NCBI RefSeq assembly: GCF_001598055.1
Contig: NZ_CP014845.1
Coordinates: 1,426,001 to 1,490,000 of the forward strand
From: Cupriavidus nantongensis
GTDB taxonomy: Bacteria; Pseudomonadota; Gammaproteobacteria; Burkholderiales; Burkholderiaceae
Direction of reading: 5' to 3'
DNA length: 64,000 bases
The translations under genes and the position numbers were made by a program. Of the stretch, positions 53,381 through 63,082 are shown piece after piece. The notes beneath the pieces are model-generated. The model made no database searches and had not been told where the DNA came from. It saw only the letters and a program-made list of their open reading frames with translations. How positions within the stretch are numbered: the stretch's first letter is position 1; each line of letters begins with the position of its first letter.

Positions 53381-54604
53381 ATGCCCCCACCCTCCACTAG
53401 CAGCCCGGACCACACCGACCTGCCCTTTGCTGGCCTGCGCGTGCTGGACATCAGCCAGGGCATTGCAGGTCCGTATTGCGCTCACATCCTGTGGCAGCAA
53501 GGCGCTGAAGTCATCAAGATCGAGCCGCCGGCGGGCGACTGGGGCCGCAAGGTCGGTGTCGTGCGCGGCGATACCAGTGCGCTGACGCTGGCCTATAACG
53601 GCGGAAAGCGCAGCGCCTGCATCGATGCCACCACCGACACCGGCAAGGCAGTGCTGCTGGACCTGGCGCTGCAGGCCGACGTGGTGGTGCAGAACTTTCG
53701 CCCGCAGGTGGCCGAAAGGCTGGGCGTGGGCTATGCCACGCTGGCCGAGCAACGTCCCGCGCTGGTCTATGTGTCGATCAGCGGCTATGGCCCGGACGGT
53801 CCGTATGCCGACTATCCGGCGTCGGACTCTGTCATGCAGGCGGACTCCGGACTGATGTTCGCCAACCGGAACGCCGATGGCAGCGCGCGCCGCATCGGCA
53901 TGCTGCTGGCCGATGCCGCCACCGGACTTTATGCCGCGCAGGCGTGCGCCGCGGCACTGTGCCGACGCTTTCGCAGCGGGCGCGGCGGCCATGTCGAGCT
54001 GAACCTGTTCGAGGCCTGCTGCGCGCTGCAGGCCAACAACCTGCTCGAGCATGCCATCGGCGGCCCGTCCGCCGCGGGGCCAGTGAGTGCGCCCAACGGA
54101 GTCTATGCCACCCGCGACGGCAGTCTGACGCTGCTGGCGCTGAACGACGCGCAGTTTGGCAAGCTGTGCCGGGCGCTGGACCATGCCGACTGGCTCGAAG
54201 ACCCGCGCTTCGCCGACAACGCCGCGCGCATGGTCCACGCCGCGCTGCTCAACCAGCTGGTCGCGCGCCGTATTGCCACGCGCACCACCGCGCAATGGCA
54301 GGACACCCTCAGCCGGCATGACGTGCTGCACGCCCCGGTACGCACCTATGACGACGTGCTCGCGCATCCGCAGGCGGCGCATCGGCAAACCTTCCAGGCC
54401 ATCGCGCAGCCCGGGCTGGCGCCGCTGCCCTTTGCCGGCATCCCGGCGCGCGGCTTGCGCCGGGATGCCGGCCCGGCGCCGGCCAACGGCGAACATACCG
54501 TAGAGATCCTGCGCGAGGCGGGATTCAGCCAGCTGGCCATCGACGACTGGCTGCGCCAGGGCGTGGCGCTGCAGGCCCCAGCGGCCAGGGCAGGTGTCCA
54601 ATGA
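53381..54604 (+). CDS. Class III CoA-transferase (CaiB/BaiF family)
   Basis: The 407-residue protein has FAGLRVLDISQGIAGPYCAHILWQQGAEVIKIEPPAGDWGR at the N-terminus, then LVYVSISGYGPDGPYADYPASDSVMQADSGLMFAN, whose Asp in ASDSVMQADSG is the acyl-anhydride residue. Family III enzymes move CoA between carboxylic acids. Its stop overlaps the next gene as ATGA. With the quinone reductase and the Bug receptor downstream it makes a three-gene unit for uptake and activation of an organic acid. Confidence 0.88.
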   Translation: MPPPSTSSPDHTDLPFAGLRVLDISQGIAGPYCAHILWQQGAEVIKIEPPAGDWGRKVGVVRGDTSALTLAYNGGKRSACIDATTDTGKAVLLDLALQADVVVQNFRPQVAERLGVGYATLAEQRPALVYVSISGYGPDGPYADYPASDSVMQADSGLMFANRNADGSARRIGMLLADAATGLYAAQACAAALCRRFRSGRGGHVELNLFEACCALQANNLLEHAIGGPSAAGPVSAPNGVYATRDGSLTLLALNDAQFGKLCRALDHADWLEDPRFADNAARMVHAALLNQLVARRIATRTTAQWQDTLSRHDVLHAPVRTYDDVLAHPQAAHRQTFQAIAQPGLAPLPFAGIPARGLRRDAGPAPANGEHTVEILREAGFSQLAIDDWLRQGVALQAPAARAGVQ

Positions 54605-55611
54605 AGGCGCTCGTGTGCGAACAATTTGGCAGTGTGCACGACGTCGCCGTGCAATCCATTCCCGAGCCGTCGCTGGCTGACCCGCATGCGGTCACGATCG
54701 CGGTCGAGTATGCCAGCGTAAGCCACGCTACCGGCCTGATGATTGCCGGGCAGTACCAAAGGCGCCCGCCGCTGCCTTTCGTGCCGGGGACTGAGGCTGT
54801 CGGCCGCGTGGTCGCCTGCGGGGATGCCGTCACTCGGCTGCGCCCGGGAGACCGCGTGGTGGCGATCGCGGACTGGGGCTGCTTTGCCGAACGGGTCACG
54901 GTGCCCGAATACACGGTCTATCGCGTGCCGGACGCGCTGCCCTCGTCGGTCGCGCTGCCGATTCCGATTTCGTACGGCACGGCCTATTGCGGGTTGGTGT
55001 GGCGCTGCGCGCTGCGCCCCGGCGATACCGTCCTGGTGCTGGGCGCCGGCGCGGGCGTGGGTCTGGCCGCGGTGGAGATTGCGCGCGAACTCGGTGCCAC
55101 CGTGATCGCCTGCGCCAGCACCGAGGCCAAGCGTGCCGACGCGCTGCGGCGCGGCGCCACGCACGCGGTGGCGCCAGCGGACCTGGCAAGCGCGGTCAAG
55201 GGCCGGACCGGCGGGCGCGGTGCCGACGTGGTGGTGGACCCCGTCGGTGGCGAGCTGTTCCAGCAGGCGCTGCGCGCAGCGGCGGCCAACGCCCGCATCC
55301 TCAGCATCGGCTTTGCCAGTGGCACCATCCCGCAGGCACCGGTGAACCTGCTGCTGGTCAAGAACCTGACGCTGCACGGCTTCTTCTTTGGCCGCTATAT
55401 CGGCTGGACGCCCGCCAACGAGCGCGCACAGCACGCCGCGGCGCTGCAGGACGTCATGGCAACGCTGCTCGAGTGGGCCGCGCAGGGCAAGCTGGCGCCG
55501 ACCGTGTCCGCGACGTATCCGATCACCGGCCTGGGCGACGCCTTGGCCGCACTGGAATCCCGCCAGGTGGTGGGCAAGGTAGCGATAAAAATCAAGGAGA
55601 CAGAGACGTGA
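54601..55611 (+). CDS. NADPH:quinone oxidoreductase-type MDR enzyme
   Basis: The 336-residue protein starts MKALVCEQFGSVHDVAVQSIP. The NADPH fold is TVLVLGAGAGVGLAAVEIARELGATVIACAST, and VVVDPVGGELFQQALRAAA with ILSIGFASG are typical of quinone/enoyl-CoA reductase members. No zinc-binding residues are seen. It is coupled upstream to the CoA-transferase and downstream to a Bug receptor (GTGA). Confidence 0.88.
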   Translation: MKALVCEQFGSVHDVAVQSIPEPSLADPHAVTIAVEYASVSHATGLMIAGQYQRRPPLPFVPGTEAVGRVVACGDAVTRLRPGDRVVAIADWGCFAERVTVPEYTVYRVPDALPSSVALPIPISYGTAYCGLVWRCALRPGDTVLVLGAGAGVGLAAVEIARELGATVIACASTEAKRADALRRGATHAVAPADLASAVKGRTGGRGADVVVDPVGGELFQQALRAAAANARILSIGFASGTIPQAPVNLLLVKNLTLHGFFFGRYIGWTPANERAQHAAALQDVMATLLEWAAQGKLAPTVSATYPITGLGDALAALESRQVVGKVAIKIKETET

Positions 55612-56612
55612 ACACCCGATATCCGAAAACACATACGATATGGACGCGGCTGCGCGCGGCGCTGGTGCTGTCGGCCGCGAGCGCGCTGCTGCCCGCTGCT
55701 GCCGGCGCGGAGGAATTTCCGCAACACCCTCTGCGCATGGTGCTGCCCTACCCGGCCGGCGGGCCCACCGACCTGCTGGCGCGCGTGGTGGCGGTCAAGA
55801 TGGGCGAAAGCCTGGGCCAGGGCGTGGTAGTCGACAATAAGCCCGGCGCCAGCGGCATGATCGGCGCCGAAGCCGTGGCGCGCGCGGCCCCGGACGGCTA
55901 CACCATCCTCGCCAATGCCTCGCTGCATGTGATCAATCCCAGCATCCAGCCGAAGATGCGCTATGACGCGTTCAAGGACTTCGTGCCGGTCACGCAGCTG
56001 GCCGACGTACCGCTGGTGCTGGTGGTCAACAACGCCTCGCCGGTGAAGACCGTGCAGGACCTGATTGCCTATGCCAGGCGCGAGGGCGGCGCGCTCAACT
56101 TCGGCTCGGCGGGCAATGCCTCGGCGCAGCACCTCGCCGGCGAATCGTTCAAGCTGGCGGCCAGGGTGCCGATGCAGCATGTTCCATACAAGGGCAGCGC
56201 CCCGGCACTGACGGACCTGATGGGCGGCCAGATCCAGCTGATGTTCGACTCCATGCCGTCGGCCATGCCCTTCATCAAGTCCGGCAAACTGCGCGCCGTG
56301 GCTGTCACCACGCCGCGCCGTGCGAGCGCGCTTCCGGACATTCCGACCGTCGCCGAATCCGGCCTGCCTGGCTTCGACATCAGTACCTGGTATGGGCTGT
56401 GGGCACCGCGCGGGACCCCGCCGGCAGTGGTTGAAAAGCTCGCCTCGCACGCGGCTGCGGCGCTGAAACGGCCTGATGTACGGCAGCAATATGCCGACAT
56501 GGGCGCGGAGCCGGTCGGCTCTTCACCGGCCGACTTTGCGCGCTACAACGCTGCCGAAGGCCGGAAATGGGCCGAGATCGTGCGCCGCTCGGGGGCGAAG
56601 GCAGACCAATAG
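55608..56612 (+). CDS. Bug/TctC-family receptor coupled to the quinone reductase gene
   Basis: The GTG start at 55608 overlaps the previous stop (GTGA). The leader VNTRYPKTHTIWTRLRAALVLSAASALL is a signal peptide with likely cleavage near AGAEE. Bug segments: LRMVLPYPAGGPTDLLARVVAV, VVVDNKPGASGMIGAEAVARAAPDGYTIL, QHVPYKGSAPALTDLMGGQIQLMF. Direct coupling with catabolic enzymes supports import of their substrate. Confidence 0.88.
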   Translation: MNTRYPKTHTIWTRLRAALVLSAASALLPAAAGAEEFPQHPLRMVLPYPAGGPTDLLARVVAVKMGESLGQGVVVDNKPGASGMIGAEAVARAAPDGYTILANASLHVINPSIQPKMRYDAFKDFVPVTQLADVPLVLVVNNASPVKTVQDLIAYARREGGALNFGSAGNASAQHLAGESFKLAARVPMQHVPYKGSAPALTDLMGGQIQLMFDSMPSAMPFIKSGKLRAVAVTTPRRASALPDIPTVAESGLPGFDISTWYGLWAPRGTPPAVVEKLASHAAAALKRPDVRQQYADMGAEPVGSSPADFARYNAAEGRKWAEIVRRSGAKADQ

Positions 56613-56669
56613 GGGACGGCCTTCGCCCTCGTCGCGGTGCTTGATGCCGCCATCGTCCACCGCCGCCCC

Positions 56670-57731
56670 TCACCGCCTGAACCACAACATCGACAACCCG
56701 CACGCCAGCGCCAGCAACACCACCGCCCCCGCGGCGAACAAGGCACCCAGCTCGGTTTCCCTGCGCTCCAGCGCAAAGCGCGCGCTGAGCTGGCGGTAGA
56801 CCTGGGTCAGGTCGGTCGCCGTGCCCGCGTGGAAGTATTCGCCGCCGGTAATGTTGGCGACCGCACGCAGCGTCGGCTCGTCGAGCTGCATGAAGTACGC
56901 AAGGCTGGACTCCGGCGCGGCCGTGACCTGCTGCGAACCGAAGCCCACGGTGTAGACGCGCACGCCACGCTGTGCCGCCATGCGCGCGGCGTCGAGCGGG
57001 TCCGGGCCGGTGGTGCGCCGCCCGTCGCTGAGCAGGATCACCGCGCCGTGGCGGTATGAGCCGGGCTGCGCCGCCTGCTGGTTCTGTTCGCGCCGGCGCG
57101 CGGCGTCGGCCGCGGCGGATTCGTCGAGCGAGGTGCCGCGCCCGGCGCGGTCGGAGCGGCTGCCGAACAGGATCACTTCGAGGTCGATGCCGTCTTCGGG
57201 AAACAGCACCGCCAGCGCCTGGAACAGGCCGCTGCCGGTGGCGGTGCCGCGCTGCAGCTGGAAGCGCTCGATCGCGTCGAGCATGTCTTGCCGGTTGTCG
57301 GTGGGCGGCAGCACCACCGCGGCAGTGCCGGCGAACGAGACGATGCCCAGCCGCACGCTGGCCGGCAGCCCCACCACGAGGTCGCGCGCGGCCTGCTGGG
57401 CGGCGCTGATGCGGTTGGGCGGCACGTCGGCGGCCTCCATGCTGCGCGAGGTATCCATCGCCAGCACCAGGGTCACGGTGTCGGCCGGCAGCGTGATGGT
57501 GGCGCTGGGCCGCGCGCACGCCAGCAATGCCGCGGTCAGCGCGAAGAAGAACAGCAACGGTGGAATGTGGCGCCGCAGGCGTTGGCGCGGGCCGAGCGCG
57601 GCGCGCGGCAATGCAAGGCTTGCATACAGCACGGCGGCCTTCTTGCGCCGCGCGAGCAGGTACAGGTAAGCGGCTGCCAGCACCGGAAGCGCCAGCAGCA
57701 ACCAGAGCATCTGCGGCCAGAGAAACTGCAT
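56670..57731 (-). CDS. VWA-domain membrane protein (BatA/BatB type), divergent copy
   Basis: The 353-residue protein starts MQFLWPQMLWLLLALPVLAAA with AAGGAGC before the ATG. Two N-terminal and one C-terminal membrane helices flank a periplasmic VWA domain with the metal site DTSRSM, and GSRSDR plus ILLSDGRRTTGPDP. It is a close relative of the protein at 60742-61812, facing the other way. Bat proteins are linked to envelope stress and MoxR chaperone systems. Confidence 0.88.
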   Translation of the reverse strand: MQFLWPQMLWLLLALPVLAAAYLYLLARRKKAAVLYASLALPRAALGPRQRLRRHIPPLLFFFALTAALLACARPSATITLPADTVTLVLAMDTSRSMEAADVPPNRISAAQQAARDLVVGLPASVRLGIVSFAGTAAVVLPPTDNRQDMLDAIERFQLQRGTATGSGLFQALAVLFPEDGIDLEVILFGSRSDRAGRGTSLDESAAADAARRREQNQQAAQPGSYRHGAVILLSDGRRTTGPDPLDAARMAAQRGVRVYTVGFGSQQVTAAPESSLAYFMQLDEPTLRAVANITGGEYFHAGTATDLTQVYRQLSARFALERRETELGALFAAGAVVLLALACGLSMLWFRR

Positions 57732-57805
57732 GCCCTGCTCCTTGGCGCGTGGGTAAGAGGATGGTACTGTATTTTTTAAGGCGGGACGGGACCTCGGGGG
57801 CTGCG

Positions 57806-58726
57806 ATGAAACGGGTGACGATCTACGGATGGGTCTCGGCGGCCGTCGCGCTGGTTCTTGCCGCCGGCGTGGGCTCGGCGTGGCTATTGCAGCCCAAGGC
57901 GCGCGCGCTGACGCAGAAGGACATCGACGCGGCCGTGCTGCACACACTCGAGACCAAGCCCCTGCCGTCGCGCACCGCCATGGCGGCCGAGGCGGTGCGT
58001 GAATCGGTGGTCGAAATCCGCAACTTCCCCGCGCCCGAGAAAACCGCCGATGCGGCGTCCGCGCCGCAGGCCGGGCGTGATCCCCCGGCCACGCCGCCCG
58101 AAGCCTCACCTTCGACGCCCCCCGCCCCGGCCGTCCCGCCCCTGCCCAATGAACGCCCGCCCGCAGACAGCGCGGAGAACAAGCCCGAATCCCGCCACAT
58201 CGGCTCCGGCGTGGTGGTGACCGAGCGCGGCGTGATCCTTACCAGTCTCCATGTGATTGCCGGAGCGCGGCGCCTGGAGCTGACCTTCCATGACGGGCAC
58301 ACGTCCGAGGCCACGGTGCTGCAGACGATTCCCGAGAAAGACCTGGCGGTGATCCAGGCCAAGTCGATACCCGACGACCTGCCCGCGGCGACACTGGGTT
58401 CCAGCCGGGACCTGATGCCCGGCTCCGAGGTGGTCGCCGTGGGCTTTCCGTTCGGCATCGGGCCGTCGGTATCCGCCGGCGTGGTGTCCGGGCTGGACCG
58501 CGAGTTCGTCGCGCCGGACAACAAGCGCAGCCTGGACAAGCTGATCCAGTTCGACGCCGCGGTCAATCCGGGCAACTCGGGCGGCCCGCTGGTGAACATG
58601 AATGGCGAGGTGGTGGGCATCGTCACCGCCATCCTCAACCCGGGCAACAGCGGCACCTTCATCGGCATCGGCTTCGCCACCACGATCGAAAGCGCCGGCG
58701 TAGCCATCGGAACTTCTCCTTTCTGA
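57806..58726 (+). CDS. HtrA-like serine protease without PDZ domain
   Basis: The 306-residue protein has an N-terminal membrane anchor (MKRVTIYGWVSAAVALVLAAGVGSAWLL), a Pro-rich linker (residues about 85-120), and a trypsin-like domain with His in LTSLHVIAGA, Asp in EKDLAVIQ and Ser in NPGNSGGPLVN. It ends shortly after IGFATTIESA, where HtrA proteins would continue into a PDZ domain. It lies 12 bases before the MoxR gene on the same strand, so periplasmic proteolysis may be part of the same system. Confidence 0.87.
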   Translation: MKRVTIYGWVSAAVALVLAAGVGSAWLLQPKARALTQKDIDAAVLHTLETKPLPSRTAMAAEAVRESVVEIRNFPAPEKTADAASAPQAGRDPPATPPEASPSTPPAPAVPPLPNERPPADSAENKPESRHIGSGVVVTERGVILTSLHVIAGARRLELTFHDGHTSEATVLQTIPEKDLAVIQAKSIPDDLPAATLGSSRDLMPGSEVVAVGFPFGIGPSVSAGVVSGLDREFVAPDNKRSLDKLIQFDAAVNPGNSGGPLVNMNGEVVGIVTAILNPGNSGTFIGIGFATTIESAGVAIGTSPF

Positions 58727-58737
58727 CGCGGGGACCT

Positions 58738-59728
<991 letters not shown>

Positions 59729-59748
<20 letters not shown>

Positions 59749-60745
59749 GCGGCGCGAGCCAGACAGCGCGCCCGGCGCCACAGCTGGCGCCGCGCCCGCT
59801 GTCGCGCTGGCCGGCGTCGGCGCCAACCAGACCGACGCGCTGCTGCGGCGCCTGGAATGGACCGTGGTCCGCCGCCTCGACGGGCTGCTGCAAGGCGACT
59901 ACCGCACGCTGTTCCGCGGCTTTGGCCTGGACCTGGCGGACCTGCGCGAATACCACCCCGGCGACGACGTGCGCCATATCGACTGGAACGTGACCGCGCG
60001 GCTGCAGACGCCGCATGTGCGCGAGTACCAGGAAGACCGCGAGGTCGCGGCCTGGTTCTTGCTGGACCTGAGCGGCTCGATCGATTTCGGCTCGGGCAGC
60101 GTGCGCAAGCGCGACCTGCTGAGCGACTTCACCACCGTGATGGCGCTGCTGCTGACGCGCTATGGCAATCGGGTGGGCGCCGTGCTCTATGGCGGCGGGA
60201 CCAATGCCGACGCCACGGTGGTGCCGGCGCGCGCCGGGCGCCGCCAGCTGCTGCACCTGCTGCACCGCTTGCGGTCCACGCCCGCCGCATCGCCGGGCGA
60301 CACCCGCCTGCGCGACCTGCTCGAGCGCGCCCGGGCGGTGGCCAGGCGGCGCTCGGTGGTGTTCGTGGTGTCGGATTTCATCAGCGCGCCGGGCTGGCAG
60401 GCATCGCTGGGCATGCTGGCGCGGCGGCATGAAGTGGTCGCGGTAAGGCTGGTCGATCCGCTCGAAACCGCGTTGCCCGACCTGGGTCTGGTGGTGCTGC
60501 AGGACGCCGAGACCGGCGAGCAGTTGTTCGTCGATACGCACGACCCGTCCTTCCGCAAGCGCTTCGCCGCCGCCGCCGAGGCGCGCGAGGCCGAGCTGCG
60601 CCACGCCTTCGCGCGCGCCGGGGTGGCGTGCCTGACGCTGTCGACCTACGCCCGGCTCGACCTGGCACTGCTGAGCTTCGCGCGCCAGCGCCGGCGCCAG
60701 CAAGGCAGCGCCAGGGCCGCCAACATTGCAGGGGGGGCCGCATGA
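59729..60745 (+). CDS. DUF58 protein of the MoxR/Bat operon
   Basis: The 338-residue protein has the DUF58 core: FRGFGLDLADLREYHPGDDVRHIDWNVTAR and AWFLLDLSGSIDFGSG, a VWA-like DxSxS site. VVFVVSDFISAP is another strand of that fold. DUF58 proteins are standard partners of MoxR ATPases. It overlaps the MoxR gene upstream and the VWA gene downstream (ATGA). Confidence 0.92.
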
Positions 60746-61812
60746 TCGATGCCATCAGCCGCCTGCCCGTGTTCAGCTTCCTGTGGCCAGGCATGCTGTG
60801 GCTGTTCGCGCTGGTCGGTGGGCTGGCGGCAGGCTATGTCTGGCTCGACCGGCGCAGGCGGCACGCAGCCGTGCATTACCCGGCGCTGAAAACCGCTGGC
60901 ATTGCCACCCGCAGCGGCAGCGGCTGGCGTCGCCACGTGGCGCCGGTGCTGATCCTGCTGGCGCTGGCGGCGCTGATCGCGGCGATCGCGCGGCCGCAGG
61001 CCGTGATGATGCTGCCTTCGCGCATCGAGACGGTGGTGATGGTGATGGACCTGTCCGGCAGCATGCGGGCCCAGGACGTCAAACCCAGCCGCCTGGGCGC
61101 CGCACAGCAGGCCGCCACCACGCTGCTGGAGGCGCAACCCGCGGGCGTCAGCGTCGGCGTGGTGGCGATGGCCGGCACCGCCGCCGTGGCGCAGGCGCCC
61201 ACCCGCGCCAGGGAGGCCGTGGCCACCGCGATCGAACGCCTGCAGCCGCAGGGCGGCACCGCGCTGGGCAACGGCATGCTGATTGCGCTGACCACGCTGC
61301 TGCCGGAGCTCACGCCCGATGCCGAGCGGCTGATGAACGACGACACGCCGCCGCCAAGACGATCGCGAGGCCTGGCCAATCCGCCCGGCGACAGCGAGCC
61401 GGTGCAGCCGGGTTCTTATACCGCCGGCGCGATCGTGCTGTTCTCCGACGGCGAAAGCAACGCCGGCCCGGCGGCGATGCGCGCGGCCCAGCTTGCCGCC
61501 GAGCACGGCGTGCGCATCTATACCGTGGGCGTGGGCACGCCCGAAGGCGTGGTGCTGTCGGTCGACGGCTGGTCGGCCCGCGTCAGGCTCGACGAGAAGG
61601 TGCTGAAGGAAGTCGCCGACGCCACCGGGGCCGAGTACTTCCGGCTGGAGGACGCCACCGAACTGAAGCGCGTATACCGCGCGCTCAACGCGCGGCTGGC
61701 GTTCGACAAGCGCAGCCAGGTCGAGATCACCGCGCTGTTCGCCGCGCTCGGCGCGCTGCTGGCGGCGTGCGCGGGGCTGCTGTCGCTGTGGTGGTTCGGG
61801 CGCGTGATGTAG
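60742..61812 (+). CDS. VWA-domain membrane protein (BatA type)
   Basis: The 356-residue protein starts MIDAISRLPVFSFLWPGMLWLFALVGG. Two N-terminal helices, a VWA domain with VVMVMDLSGSMRAQDVKPSRLG (metal site DLSGS) and IVLFSDGESNAGPAAM, and a C-terminal helix (LGALLAACAGLLSLWW). An extended frame upstream lies inside the DUF58 gene and is not used; a G-rich run precedes the ATG. It is last in the MoxR-DUF58-VWA unit. Confidence 0.9.
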   Translation: MIDAISRLPVFSFLWPGMLWLFALVGGLAAGYVWLDRRRRHAAVHYPALKTAGIATRSGSGWRRHVAPVLILLALAALIAAIARPQAVMMLPSRIETVVMVMDLSGSMRAQDVKPSRLGAAQQAATTLLEAQPAGVSVGVVAMAGTAAVAQAPTRAREAVATAIERLQPQGGTALGNGMLIALTTLLPELTPDAERLMNDDTPPPRRSRGLANPPGDSEPVQPGSYTAGAIVLFSDGESNAGPAAMRAAQLAAEHGVRIYTVGVGTPEGVVLSVDGWSARVRLDEKVLKEVADATGAEYFRLEDATELKRVYRALNARLAFDKRSQVEITALFAALGALLAACAGLLSLWWFGRVM

Positions 61813-61830
61813 CGAACGGCCGCCGGCAAA

Positions 61831-62427
61831 TTAGCGCGCAGTGCGCGGCGTGACCGAGATCGCGATCGCCTCGGTATAGACCGCCTGCACCTGCTCGCCG
61901 GCGCGAACCGCCTTCAGCTGCTTCGGGTCGGCGACATGCACGTCCACCATCCGGCCCTGCGGGCCCTTCAGCGTCACCATGCCGGTCTTGGTGTCGACCG
62001 CCACCACGTCGGCGGTAACCGTGACCTCGCGCCCGACCATGCCGCCCGGCTTGGCGCCCGGCGCGGCGCGCTGCGTGATCTCGCGCTCGCTGCTGGAGCG
62101 GATGCCGCTCTGGCGGTTCAGGCTCACCGACAAGGCCTGCGTGTATTCCGCCGTGACCGCATCGCCCACGCGCAGCTGCCCGAAGTTGCGCACATCGTCG
62201 CCCACCTGCACGTCGGTAAGCTTGCCCTGCTCGTCCTTGAGGGTGATGGTGCGCGTGGCGGCATCGATGGCCGCCACCGTGGCCGTGGCCTTGACCGTGC
62301 CGGTGGTGCGCGACGCGCCCACGCCGGAAACCGAGTCGACGCGGGTCTCGGGTTGCGCCATCGCCATGGCGGGCGCGAGCGACGCGGCGGCAAGCGCCGC
62401 CGCCACCATGAGCTTGCCGGGTTTCAT
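61831..62427 (-). CDS. Exported protein of unknown function with repeated beta segments
   Basis: The 198-residue protein starts MKPGKLMVAAALAAASLAPAMAMAQ, a signal peptide, with AGGGAGA before the ATG. Two similar halves follow: ATVAAIDAATRTITLKDEQGKLTDVQVGDDV and ADVVAVDTKTGMVTLKGPQGRMVDVHVADP, an internal duplication of a small beta domain. Each is followed by a VGDAVTAEYTQAL/VQAVYTEAIAI element. This looks like a family of periplasmic OB-like proteins, but no function is known to me. Confidence 0.78.
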   Translation of the reverse strand: MKPGKLMVAAALAAASLAPAMAMAQPETRVDSVSGVGASRTTGTVKATATVAAIDAATRTITLKDEQGKLTDVQVGDDVRNFGQLRVGDAVTAEYTQALSVSLNRQSGIRSSSEREITQRAAPGAKPGGMVGREVTVTADVVAVDTKTGMVTLKGPQGRMVDVHVADPKQLKAVRAGEQVQAVYTEAIAISVTPRTAR

Positions 62428-62568
62428 GCCGTTCTCCCTGGTTCCGAGTTTTCCATGGGCCACCGTGCGCGATGCCGGCAAGGGGCCGGGGCGCGTGATG
62501 GAAAGGCCTGTTAACCATAGCAGAGGGACAACGAAGCCGGTGGCGGCGTGCAGGCCAACTCCATATGC

Positions 62569-62892
62569 TCACAGCGGCCCCGGCAGCGTCTTCAGCCCCA
62601 GCCACAGCACGCCGATGACAACGTTGACCGGCACGCACAGCGCACCGGGCACGTAGAACAGCGCCGACAGCGCGGGCGCGGACAACATCAGCTCCACCGC
62701 GCTGCCCAGCGCGTAGAAGAACACGCCGCACCAGAGCCAGCGCCGCATGTAGGTCAGCAGCCAATGCGCGCGCGCCTGGTTGAAGTGCCAGGCGCGCGCG
62801 CGTTCGGCGCGGTTGCCGCGGCTGGCGTCCCGGAACAGCCAGCCGAAGAAGAAATAGCGGTACAGCAGGGCGCTAAAGCTCAGCTCTTGCAT
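62569..62892 (-). CDS. Small membrane protein of unknown function
   Basis: The 107-residue protein starts MQELSFSALLYRYFFFGWLFRDAS with AAAGGAG before the ATG. It has two or three hydrophobic segments (MRRWLWCGVFFYALGSAVELML and ALFYVPGALCVPVNVVIGVLWLGL) and a cytoplasmic basic stretch. The upstream in-frame extension has no ribosome site. No family recognised. Confidence 0.75.
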   Translation of the reverse strand: MQELSFSALLYRYFFFGWLFRDASRGNRAERARAWHFNQARAHWLLTYMRRWLWCGVFFYALGSAVELMLSAPALSALFYVPGALCVPVNVVIGVLWLGLKTLPGPL

Positions 62893-63082
62893 GATCACTC
62901 CTTTGGCCGCTGCCAGCCGGGGGAGTGCAGAAATCAGGCGCACTCGGGGCGCAAGCTGCAATGGCAGCGGCAGGCATACCACCAGCGTACCAAAGAAGCA
63001 GCGCTAACCCGAGCCACGGACGCGCCTGCATGGCTGGCCGCACTAAGACAGTGCAGCCGGCCGCGCGATGATCGCACGCCGA

